Shown here one piece after another: positions 47,901 through 55,983 of a stretch of 64,000 bases of DNA. The stretch is from Eublepharis macularius (lineage: Eukaryota > Chordata > Lepidosauria > Squamata > Eublepharidae): the NCBI RefSeq assembly GCF_028583425.1, contig NC_072805.1:12472001-12536000 (forward strand), in the 5' to 3' direction. Under the pieces are notes generated by a model, which was given only the letters and a program-made list of their open reading frames with translations, ran no database searches and was not told the DNA's origin. Position numbers and translations under genes: made by a program. Every line of letters begins with the position of its first letter. Positions within the stretch are counted from its first letter, which is position 1.

Positions 47901-50900
47901 TGCAGTGCTTCTGAAGTGAGTTCCCATCAGGAATTGGCAGCTGGTGTCCTTCTGCAAGTCCCTGTAACAGTCACACGGTAGATGTGTCCCTTGCAGTTTG
48001 GACCACCGTTGCTGCCTCCTCTCGGGTAACAGCAATGGGAGAGGAAAGAACAGAGCAGACTGCTATTCCTCTGGCTGTTCTGCACACAGAACCTTGCCTT
48101 TTATAAAGTCAAGACCATGAGTTCTCAGAACACCTGCAACTTACTCCTTTTAAGCATGAACTGCAGACCAGATTGGGGCCTGCAACCCAAGGTCTGCTGG
48201 CCCGGGGGGGCGGGGGGGGGGCTGCAGAAAGCTGCCTAAGAGCCATCTGGCTGAGAGCCAATGCTGGGCTCAGGTGCCCAGAGTGTGTTCTGTCCTCCCC
48301 GCCCCCCCTATAAACAGTGCTCCACCTTAAGACTGAGCGGCATCTTACATGGGAGTCAAAACCATGGGCCCACATAGCTCAATACTGTAATCACCTGCAA
48401 CCCTCTGAGTCTCAGAAACCCACTCCTAGCCAATTCTGTAGGATGATTTAATTTTTAAAAAACTAGTTCTTGGGTGGCTGGCCAGCTTTCAGCAATAAGC
48501 ATATTCTTAATTCCACTAAATGGCTGAGGAACTTTCCCTCTAACTGGGGAGTGAGAAGTTTTTCTTGTGCTGCTTTCAAAGGCTCCCAGTTTGCAACAAG
48601 GGGCCTGCCAAGACTTACTGCCCATGGGAGCAGGTTGCAACTGGGTTGCTCCCTCTTGCCGAGTGGGGGCAGCTGAGTGACTTCTGCATTGTTCTCTTTG
48701 CAGGAGTGCTTGAAAATGGTGGCGCTTCAGCCCATCTGCAAAGGCCAAGAGGTCTTCAACACTTACGGACAGATGGCCAACTGGCAGCTCCTCCACATGT
48801 ATGGTTTTGCTGAACCCTATCCCAGCAACAGGAACGATGCTGCCGATATCCAGATGTCGACCCTGTGCAAAGCTGCTCTGCAAGGCAAGCGACTGACGGA
48901 TCAGAAGACCCATTATTTGGCACTGGCCGCCTGAGAGGAGGATTTTTGGAAGCAGATCCACGTCTCTAGCTCTATTTCTGTCAGTGGATGCAGACCATTA
49001 GAGTACGGTTTGTGCTGCCGCTCTGTGCCCCGGAGCTGCCCGCCACACCCATCAGAAATGGGCAGACCTGTGAGATGACTTTGCTTTGATGCTTAAGCAG
49101 CAGAGCCTGGCACTCTTCTAAGCCACATAAGCTTGTGTGTGTGTGTGTGTGTTCACGGTCCCCTTAGTAAAGGTTGGCCCCTCAATATCATTTCACATCA
49201 CATGCCATTGATACTTGCACTGGGAGAATATCCGTTTTCATCGCAGGGATAAGAGGTGCAATAATGTCGCTGGGTCCCATCCCAGCATGTTTGAACGGCA
49301 CCATTTATTTTTTGCTTCTGTTTTCTCCACCCAGCTACGAAAACAGATGCAGAGCAGCAGCTGGTTTTGCAGCAATGGGATCTTCTTTGTCAGATGGAGA
49401 TGGTGGGCGAGGAAGGAGCCTTTGTGATTGGCTGGGAAAAGGTCTTTACTGGAGAGGAGTTGACTGTGGCATTGAAGGTGAGTGCTCTGGTAGATTGCCT
49501 TGTTTGGCGGCAGAGTCCTCAGCCAGAAGGGCGGCATTCTATGCTCTTGCTCGCTGCTGCTTGTCTGTTCTGCAGACAGAGTTTAATTGTCAGAGGAATG
49601 GAGCATTGTGCTGGCTGTTGGGCTCTTTTTTGCTTGGGTGGAATAGGGCAGCCAAGATTTATTCACTTCATTTATACCCCTCCCCCGATGGGAACCCAAG
49701 GTGGCTTATATAATTCTCCTCCATTTTATCCTTACAACAACCCTGTGAGGTAGGCTGAGACTGTGTGACTGGCCCAAGGTTACCCAGTAAGCTTCCATGG
49801 CCGAGTGGGGACCTCCCAGATCCTAGTCCAACAGTCTAATTACTACCCCATGCTGGCTCTCCATCCCCCAGTGGAGGCAAGACTCACAGGCTTCAGACTT
49901 CTTCAGGCGGTCTCCCCCTTCCCGGTGTGGAAATTTATCCCGACTGAAACACAAGCATGACAACTATAAAAAAACTATCTTTAAGAGAAATGAGCAAGAG
50001 TCCAGTAGGACAGACCTGTAAGACTTAACAGAATTTGTCTTACAGGTGCTACTGGACTCTTGCTCTTTTCTGCTGCTACAGGCAGACTAATGAGGCTCTT
50101 GATCTTTAAGAAAAATATGAGGGGTCTGGGGAAAAAGAGGGGTCATCTCTAGGTATTAATGAGGCTAGAAGCCAGATCGTCTTGAGTTTTGGAGTAGAGA
50201 CATTAGCCCCAGTCCCATTCTTACCTGGGAGGAGGGCAACACCCAGGAGGGGGGCGGGGCGGGATTAAATCGGTTTGGACTGTATCACTCTGGTTATGTA
50301 ATTCATTGCAAAACTTTCTGCCCAAAGGAAACTTCCTCTGAAGCAAAATTTTATTCATAAATTTCTAATCGAAGTGGAATCTGCTGCCCAAGTGGCAGCC
50401 TGGCACAGGCCTACCAGCGGAGCGTTGGTGGAGAGGGCTCTAGAGGCGCTACAGCTGCTCTGACCGTGCGCTCATTCTAGGTGGGATACGAGCTCTCTGA
50501 GGTTGAAAGGGCCACCGTATCACCACCTCTAATGGGCAGTTCCTAAAGGTAGAATAAACCTGTCTGTCTTCTTCCTAATGTCTCCACAAGGAATCCATGT
50601 GCCCTATCACATCTAAACCATCTAGAATCATAAAATAGAATCATAGGGTTGGAAGGGATCTCTAGGGTCATCTAGTCCAACCCCCTGTACAATGCAGGAA
50701 CACAACTACCCTCCCCAACTGCCCCCGTGACCCCTGCTCCATGCCCAAGGGGTTGCATCAGTCCTGGTGATTCGGGAGAATCTGATGGGGACAGCAGTAG
50801 ACCTGCTGGAACAGGAATGGCAAGTGCGTCAGTCAGTGTAATCTACAGGGCTATTGTAAGGATGAAATGAGGAAGGGAGAACCGTATATACCACTTGGAG

Positions 50901-51882
50901 CTCCTTGGATGAAGGATAGGATTGAACCCTTTGCTCCTACTTACCGGGTTTTCTTCAGCCAGCTAACCAGGGTGGCTGCACTGGGAACAGATGTCCTTTG
51001 ATAGAAGGCAGTCCAGGGAGGCTTAACCCCTTTTAATCCATATGGCAGCCTTCATCCATTATTTAGCCTTGCTATTGGTAAGCAACAAACCTTCAGAAGT
51101 GATCGTGAGGTACTCTTTCTATTACACTAAGCACCAGCTTTGTTGCAGACATTGTTGAAAATGGCACCCAACAGCCGTGTTGTCCAGCTTGCTAGTGCCC
51201 TTTATTCCTTCCAAGAGGGATTCCGACAAAAAATCCCCCCCCCCACCTTTCAGGTGAATGAAAATTTGGTGCCTCTTGAAACCCAGCATCCTAGGCTGTA
51301 GAAGATGGTTGGGCTGGCCATGGGTGTCCCACAGGCTTCTCTCCCTCGGCAAGATGCACAAAGGCGCTTAGCACTGGCAAGGTTGTGCCATCAGCTATCC
51401 TCCAACCCTGCCTTGGAGACTGAAACATGGTATGATAGCATCATTTCCCATGAGTCACACAGCCCACTCGATCAGCTACCGGAAGTATTACTTTCAGTGG
51501 CAGAGATGCAGCACCGAGCCTGCGTTGTCACTGAAGGTCCGTAAGTGATTCCAGCTTTCTCTGCCTTTAGGTGTTGGGTATGTCTGCAGAGGAATTCAAG
51601 GAGTTCAAAGAGCAAGAAGGCTGGGTAGACGGAATGGGCGAGACTGGCAACACTGACGTGGCGCTGAGCATGATACCAACACTCAAGTCATCCTGGAAGA
51701 AATTGTTATTAGATGCCACACAATTAACGCTGCAGGCATACAGCTCTGACTTGAAGGCAGAGGAAGGACTGCTCAGTGACCCACAGGCCTTTTCCAAACT
51801 GAACTGCCGGGAATGGTTTGCGCTGCAAGTGCGCTATGGCCAGAAGAAAATTTTGCACCAGCTGCTGGAGCTCGTAAGCTAG
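38636..51882 (+). CDS. SETD6: SETD6, SET domain-containing lysine N-methyltransferase 6 (complete, 8 exons)
   Basis: SETD6 monomethylates lysines in proteins such as RelA and H2A.Z (family knowledge) using S-adenosylmethionine, mainly in the nucleus. Eight exons join in frame to 447 residues, close to the vertebrate length. The SET domain is split by an inserted region: N-terminal part [20 protein letters not shown], insert with [17 protein letters not shown], then the catalytic motifs [12 protein letters not shown] and [20 protein letters not shown], which hold the conserved Asn-His pair and the Tyr of the active site. A Rubisco-LSMT-type substrate-binding domain follows and ends [16 protein letters not shown]. 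An acidic run [10 protein letters not shown] lies just before the catalytic motif. Intron 6 uses a GC donor. The start at 38636 has a good Kozak context (G at -3 and +4) inside the CpG-rich region. Confidence 0.97.
38986..39216. mobile_element. Penelope-like foldback element, nearly perfect hairpin
   Basis: 231 bp flanked by a perfect 12-bp duplication AGGCCTTCAAGT (38974-38985, 39217-39228). Arms 39033-39122 and 39131-39212 are inverted repeats at about 95% identity with an 8-base centre. Both carry CTGAGGA, a GAGAG/CTCTC-type stem, GAAAGCTT and flanking GCAT/ATGC. It lies in SETD6 intron 1 at the edge of the CpG-rich region. Confidence 0.75.
39635..40228 (+). mobile_element. SINE with tandemly repeated core, interrupted by a Penelope-like arm
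   Basis: A tRNA-like start with AGTTCAAATCC at about 39660 is interrupted at 39700-39822 by a Penelope-like arm (GTGAGCTGTGGCTCACGAAA). After it, the SINE core (CACAGGGTTGTTGTGAGAG, then TACTGAGTGATCTTTGGCC) appears as about three tandem partial units, ending in an L2-like tail (GGTGGGATAGAAATG). Confidence 0.6.
40290..40490 (+). mobile_element. L2-like LINE 3' UTR
   Basis: TTTTATTGTATTTTAATACG type sequence followed by CCCTGAGCCTGCTCGCGAGG, GGGCAGAATAGAAATTTG and an AATAAATAAA tail, the usual L2 3' end. Confidence 0.75.
40568..40823. mobile_element. MITE with about 50-bp inverted termini
   Basis: Left AGAGCCTCTCTAC...GACGCTCAAGTGTAGGGAGA mirrors right TCTCCTTACACTTGAGCGTC...GTAGAGAGACTCT. 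No coding potential. A wider match of flanking CATCC suggests the true ends may lie a few bases outside. Confidence 0.7.
40960..41195 (-). mobile_element. tRNA-derived SINE with L2-like tail, - strand
   Basis: Reverse orientation copy of the 21388 family: ATTTATTC-type tail first, then CTCACAACAACCTTGTGAGG core and AACTGGGAATTCAAACCCAG box-B region. Confidence 0.6.
41490..41612 (+). mobile_element. RTE/BovB-like SINE or LINE tail
   Basis: CTGCCAAGAAAACGTCATGA followed by GGGTCAGTAATAACTCAGGG and CTTGCACAGGGGACTACC, a 3' tail of RTE/BovB type common in squamates. No 5' part recognised. Confidence 0.5.
41850..42640 (-). mobile_element. Penelope-like element fragment: GIY-YIG ORF plus ribozyme-like 3' end
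   Basis: On - it runs from the endonuclease ORF (42557-42258) through about 310 bases of non-coding sequence to the family terminus at 41945-41850. That terminus has CTGCAGA, ATGAGCTGTGACTCA, AAAAGCTC and the GTAGCACC block (as its reverse complement). This ties the foldback repeats of the window to a Penelope-like source. Confidence 0.65.
42258..42557 (-). pseudogene. GIY-YIG endonuclease domain remnant of a Penelope-like element
   Basis: A 99-residue ORF with [19 protein letters not shown] then [16 protein letters not shown] and [10 protein letters not shown]. It matches the GIY-YIG pattern of Penelope-like retroelements: a CxxC pair, the aromatic-x-G-x-T-G turn, Arg and HxSDI, then HFN. 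The reverse transcriptase part is missing. The first 35 residues look unrelated, so the homologous part starts near residue 44. Confidence 0.7.
42852..43035. mobile_element. Penelope-like foldback element
   Basis: Left arm (GAGTCCAGTGGCACC...TCAAAGCTCCCTTCTTCAG) is inverted in the right arm (TTGTTGGTCTCTCAGGTGCC...ACACGGCTACC). The arms meet around 42950. Older than the 38986 copy, judging by arm divergence. Confidence 0.6.
43190..43285 (+). mobile_element. Penelope-like terminal arm, single
   Basis: CTGACAAAGAGAACTGTG, TTCTTGAAAGCTTATGC and GTCTTAAAGGTGCTACTGGA in family order, ending at ACTCTTTT. It lies 134 bases upstream of SETD6 exon 2. Confidence 0.6.
43419..43563 (+). CDS. SETD6: SETD6 exon 2
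   Basis: Encodes [19 protein letters not shown] through [17 protein letters not shown] plus one base. Acceptor ttgcag, donor gtagca. This is the first strand set of the SET domain, including the G-x-G-type SAM-binding turn region. Confidence 0.97.
43936..44077 (+). CDS. SETD6: SETD6 exon 3
   Basis: Encodes (E)[18 protein letters not shown] then [20 protein letters not shown] and SGLDHPMF, ending two bases into a Trp codon. Acceptor acag, donor gtaaga. Length 142 fits both phases. It holds no start codon in its own frame and is found only by comparing with the family insert. Confidence 0.95.
44910..45104 (+). CDS. SETD6: SETD6 exon 4
   Basis: Completes the Trp codon and encodes [18 protein letters not shown] then [20 protein letters not shown] through VAFVMAY and two bases of Ser. 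Acceptor ctacag, donor gtgagt. Confidence 0.97.
45105..45685 (+). other. SETD6 intron 4, first part
   Basis: No exon found. A possible L2-like - strand tail lies around 45185-45250; the rest is unidentified. Confidence 0.35.
45690..46025. mobile_element. CR1-clade LINE-like fragment
   Basis: CCCTGCTGGATCAGACTTG, CCATCTAGTCCAGCATTCTG and TCCTCTGGCAGCGAATTCCA are motifs of a widespread amniote LINE remnant, probably CR1-related. Clade assignment is from recognition only. Confidence 0.5.
46622..46745 (+). CDS. SETD6: SETD6 exon 5 (acidic run and NHxxxxN motif)
   Basis: Encodes [20 protein letters not shown] then [20 protein letters not shown] with Pro last. Acceptor ctag, donor gtgagt. The NHVANHN segment carries the SET catalytic Asn-His pair that contacts S-adenosylmethionine. 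Confidence 0.97.
46746..48703 (+). other. SETD6 intron 5
   Basis: Nearly 2 kb with no exon. I see no clear repeat apart from GC- and G-rich simple stretches at 48190-48230 and 48300. Confidence 0.45.
48704..48884 (+). CDS. SETD6: SETD6 exon 6 (catalytic Tyr; GC donor)
   Basis: Encodes [19 protein letters not shown] then [19 protein letters not shown] through [10 protein letters not shown] plus one base. Acceptor ttgcag. The only in-frame junction to exon 7 uses the donor CAAG/gcaagc, a GC-AG intron with otherwise perfect donor consensus. Unspliced read-through would add 16 residues ([16 protein letters not shown]) and stop. Confidence 0.93.
49335..49477 (+). CDS. SETD6: SETD6 exon 7
   Basis: Encodes (A)[18 protein letters not shown] then [19 protein letters not shown] through LTVALK. 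Acceptor cccag, donor gtgagt. A second in-frame acceptor 12 bases downstream (aaacag) could drop four residues. Confidence 0.93.
49660..49865 (-). mobile_element. tRNA-derived SINE with L2-like tail, - strand
   Basis: Good - strand copy of the 21388 family: TTTATACCCCTCCCCCGATG tail, CCTTACAACAACCCTGTGAG and GGGGACCTCCCAGATCCTAG with a tRNA-like start near 49860. Confidence 0.7.
49990..50101. mobile_element. Short Penelope-like foldback element
   Basis: GAGCAAGAGTCCAGTAGG at the left mirrors CTACTGGACTCTTGCTC at the right, with most of the arms lost. The flanks share ATCTTTAAGA (49977-49986 and 50102-50111), extending with one mismatch. Confidence 0.6.
50620..50770 (-). mobile_element. CR1-like LINE 3' end, - strand
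   Basis: GAATCATAGGGTTGGAAGGG then GGGTCATCTAGTCCAACCCC and TGTACAATGCAGGAACACAA, the same end as at 38187 and less decayed. Confidence 0.75.
50771..51570 (+). other. SETD6 intron 7, distal part
   Basis: No repeat recognised. A 79-codon ORF at 51305-51544 lies just upstream of exon 8 but resembles nothing known to me. Confidence 0.35.
51571..51882 (+). CDS. SETD6: SETD6 exon 8 (stop)
   Basis: Encodes [18 protein letters not shown] to [16 protein letters not shown], then TAG. Acceptor ctttag. It forms the last part of the substrate-binding domain; the ending matches vertebrate SETD6 closely. Confidence 0.97.
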   Translation: MLGMSAEEFKEFKEQEGWVDGMGETGNTDVALSMIPTLKSSWKKLLLDATQLTLQAYSSDLKAEEGLLSDPQAFSKLNCREWFALQVRYGQKKILHQLLELVS

Positions 51883-52215
51883 CTAGCTGGAGGCGCACGG
51901 GCATCCAGCCTCCCCTCCTTAGGTGAAGGATACTGCCTGGAAGCACCGGCAGGCCTCGCTTCTGGGCTCCGGGGGCACGTGTGTGCTCATGACATCCTAA
52001 GTGAGACCTTGCAGGAAGGAGCAGGGCACTGCACCTTTCTCGTGTACCTTGACGTTGGAGGACACTGCTGGGGTGCAGGACAGGTGGACGTCGAGTTCTG
52101 AGTTCCTGTCTGGCGAGGAAGCTCAGGCAGACCCACGCGTCTGGTTCTCCTTTTTAGAGGTGTTGTAAGATTTTAGCCCAGGAATGCTCAATAAAGCCCA
52201 GCATGGAATTAGGAT
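51883..52215 (+). other. SETD6: SETD6 3' UTR with AATAAA at 52190-52195
   Basis: Short UTR after the TAG stop. A canonical polyadenylation hexamer (52190-52195) follows 310 bases downstream, with GT-rich sequence after it. The end point is inferred. Confidence 0.75.
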
Positions 52216-55009
52216 TAATAACTTGTCCATGATTGTGTAGAATGTGTCTTTGCTGTAAAAGTTGACAGAAGGAAACATGCCTGCACTGGAGGAAGTCAAG
52301 ATCGCAGGGGAAGAGAGCAGAGCAAAACGCTCTTTTGCTCTCTACAATGTACTGCCAGTACTTTTATGTAAGCAGCGAGGCACGTAGCTCTTCATCAAAG
52401 AGGCCTGGAAGTTATTCGCTCATTCTTTCTTACCTGCTGCTTATAGGGCGGACCCCTCTACCACGATTTGCAGACTGTCCATTTCCCTACAAAGGCAGGA
52501 CTATTACATGTTGCCCGCTTGTCTCTCCTTCTAATAAGAGATGCTAGCAAAGATTAGTTCTGTTTTGTAGGGAATGGGATAACACCTGCACAGGAAAGGT
52601 ATAGTGGAACCTTGCAGAGCAGTACTGGGTAATTTCTATGCAATGCTATTGTGATTGCTCTACTGAATCCATTTCCAGCTCATTTAAACTTTTTCTGTCC
52701 AACTCCTGTGGCATTTCGAGACATGGATCTATTTAAAAGGAGCCTCTTTACTAAGACTGCATGCCTGGCTCCTTCCCTCTTTGGCTGTTGCCAGCCCTTC
52801 ACAACAGGCCTGTGTTTGCTTGAGTCATTTGGCAACTGGGTCCCTTCTCTCTAGTGAGCAAACCCAGTCTTCCCCTTTTCTGTGACGGCTGATACTTCTC
52901 GTGAACTAGGCAAACAACAAAGCAGTGGGATTCTCTCCTTGGGACTGTAGTTAGTGGAAGTGCCGCTGCATGTACTTATGGAAGGGCTACAGCAAATAAA
53001 TTATGGCGATGACTGCACGTTTATACATGTGTACTCATTGGGAAGTGTGTGCATTTTTAACAAAAAAACAAACCCTAGACTAGATGCTGTAGTCACTATG
53101 GAAAGTTTGGCAGAGTGGATTGTGTCTGCCCTTCTGAACCTCCTTTTCAAGGTACAAACAGTGCACACACACAAAAACCCCCTCCATTCCTTGGGACCCA
53201 AGGATGTAGAAAATGGCCTCTCGCTAAAGGAGCTGGTTTCCTCTCTGGAACAGTAAAGGCTCCGAGCAGAAAAGGAGAAAATATCATACATAAGGGAAAG
53301 CACATAAGAAAAACAGAAGCATTTTTCCTTTTTGAATCCTAACATTGTAGAAGCGGGAAGGGAAGGGACACCGCTGCATCCGGCCAATAGGAACAAACCG
53401 CTTGCAGAAGCGCAGCCTGCCGTGCCTCTTCACTTTTGAGATCTTGGGTCTTGCAGTTCCAGTGCTTTGGGTTGGAGAGCGGAAAATATTTTGAGGACAG
53501 AGGGTAAAGGCCCTGCTGTCCTCTTGAAAACATCCTCTTTTAACCAGCGAATTAAACTGCTATAGGCCAGCTGCTCATATTCCCTGCTTGAGCAGCTGGT
53601 GGTAAAAAAAAAAAAATCGTATCTTACCTAAAACATCTCTACCCTGCCTTCTTACTATCTGCAAAGGTTCTAAGCAGTTTACAAGCCAGACCACTGGAAA
53701 AAAAGATACTGAGTTGGATCCAAGTAGCCTTTCCCCTCTGTCTCATCCAGTTCCCCCCTTCTTAGTACAGCCCCCTACCACCGCACGTTTGTCCATGCAG
53801 CTCCCATGATAACCAGCATAGTCGTGCTCCCCTTTCTCACCAGCAAAAAACCAAGTTGGATCCAGCCTATTAAAAATCAGACCATTACAACAAAAATGCC
53901 CCACAAATACACCAAAAAAATCTTAACTTCCTGCCAAAGCCTTTCCAAATAACATGGCCATTATAGTGTTTACAGACTCAGTTGAGTGTACAGGGCCTTC
54001 CTCGCTTCCTCAAAGGGGCAGGGCTGCCCCTACCCCTGAAAAAGGACCTAGTCCAAATGGTGGCTGACCAGATGGGCTGAGAAATAGGTGTGAAGAAGGG
54101 AATGGCGCCGCAGTCTTCATGAGAGAGGCAAATTCTTGCATAGGTTGGTCCCAGAATATGTAGGGCTTTAAAGGTTAAAGGCATTACCTTAAATTGGACC
54201 CAGAACCAATGAGGTTTTTCAGTCAGGGTCAAGTGAGGTTGTGGATATTCTGATTATATGGGTGAAGGCTGTACTAGATCTTCATTATCCATAGAAGGCT
54301 GTATGAGGATCAATAAACTGAAATTTAATGCAGATGAGATTAAGGTGATCGGGGGGGGGGCATTAAAAATTGAATTCATCTTGTTTTGGATGTGATTGCA
54401 TTTCTCATGGATTGAGTTCACTAATCTGTCAAGAGTGAAGGTTGGAATTTATAGACACTTCTGAGTTTGCACCAGCCAACGGACAAATGAGTTTTGAAGC
54501 AAGCATTTGAAAATATTAGGAATCCTACTTAACTAGCTAGTATTGCAAGACAAGCGCAGATCAAGCCACCCTGCTAGTGAGCCTGTTTGGCACAATATCT
54601 TCTCTCCCCTTCTGGATTGGTAGCCAGAAGACCAGCTATCCTATTTGGCCCAGGATATGGCTTCTGTCTTCCGCAGCTGAAGGGCCTCCTTGCTTTAAAT
54701 ATACTGTTGGGGCTATTCTCCTGAGCTCAGAACACAAGCCGCTGAGGAGAGATCAAGCCCAGTTCTGCTGCAAAGGCCATTCAAGATTGGTTTTTCTTGC
54801 AGAGAACTGGGTGACTTCCTTGGTTTTTTTACTGGCACGTCTGTTTTCTCATCACGAGATTTCAGTCCTACTTCAATGTTAAGCAATACCTGATTTTTGT
54901 CTACTGCACTGTGGTGGTCTAGCAACAGACCCAGATTCACCCCAGGCAACAAAAGTCTGGATCTTCCTGATCAGCGGGAAGGACTCTTTAAACAGCACCT
55001 GAACAAGGC
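52216..55009. other. SETD6-CNOT1 intergenic region (convergent gene ends)
   Basis: About 2.8 kb between the two poly(A) ends. Around 53630-53720 and 54130-54250 there are old LINE-like blocks (L2/CR1-type, degraded), and an A run at 53607. No gene, RNA gene or intact element seen. Confidence 0.5.
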
Positions 55010-55983
55010 CACATGCTGCAGGTCATGACTTTAATGTTTAACTACAGTATGCATACATACAAGAAGTGGGAGAACTAAAGCCCAAGAGAACTAGAAAGGC
55101 TACAAAATACAACACATGGACCAATACATTTACAAAACATTCAAAATCCTTACAAAATGGGCTGTATTGGTCCTTTTTGTTCTTTTTACAAACTCAAACT
55201 TTGTGGCCAAAGGAGAGTAGTTAATAGATTCTCATACCCTCCCTATCCCAAAATTTACAAGTGTCAAGAAAATCTACAGGCCTTATCTGGTTCTCCTGCT
55301 AAAATAACAGCCCTCTCACCAAGGGCCTGAGGTGTATCTTTGCCAGCTGAAAGGAGTCCTCCAACTTCCATGCTTCTTGCTGTCACAGCATGTGGCACAG
55401 GGCGAGTACCCCACGGGACCCTGACCTCTCCCCCCCATATTCCATAGAATTCTGTGCGCCAACACATCCACTTTTTTCCCTTTTACAATTTTGTGATTTA
55501 TAGGTTCCCCCATCCACAGGAAAAAATAAATTACATAATATTTAAACTGACTTCCGTGTTCTTTGGGAATCTGGAAACGTCGGGACAAGCGGATCTGCCC
55601 CCGAGAAAAGCTTGGCATCAACAGCCGCCACTTCCTTAAAAGCTGGCCAGGCACGAGGGGTGGTGCCTCTTTTGAAACAAAACTTGCACAAACCCAAAGT
55701 CCAGACAAATATTTCTGTTCTGTGTATTTACAATAGTTCGAAATTATATTCACAGCATATTCTGTATTTTGGCCAAAAGTCAAAAACTTGTTTTAAACTC
55801 TGGAACATGCCCCCACAGGAGGGGACTTCTCACGCACAGATCTGTGATGTAAGCCCAACATGGAGGGGGAGGGGGGCGCGGCCTCCAAGCTCTGGGAAGA
55901 CCCACACGCGTCCTTCTCTTCTGCCAGCTTGGTGGGATGGAGAGCTCCAGGGTGGCCTTCTTCTGACTCAGCGTCCTCTTCCT
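55010..55983 (-). other. CNOT1: CNOT1 3' UTR with ATTAAA signal at 55030-55035
   Basis: About 970 bases after the stop, free of recognisable repeats. An ATTAAA polyadenylation signal reads on the - strand at 55030-55035; the cleavage point near 55010 is inferred. Confidence 0.7.

Noticed and set aside
51305-51544. 79-codon ORF just upstream of SETD6 exon 8
   Set aside because: No similarity I know, no acceptor/donor pair joining it to SETD6 in frame; probably chance.
51884-51895. AGCTAGCTAG simple stretch after the SETD6 stop
   Set aside because: Short chance repeat with no function suggested.
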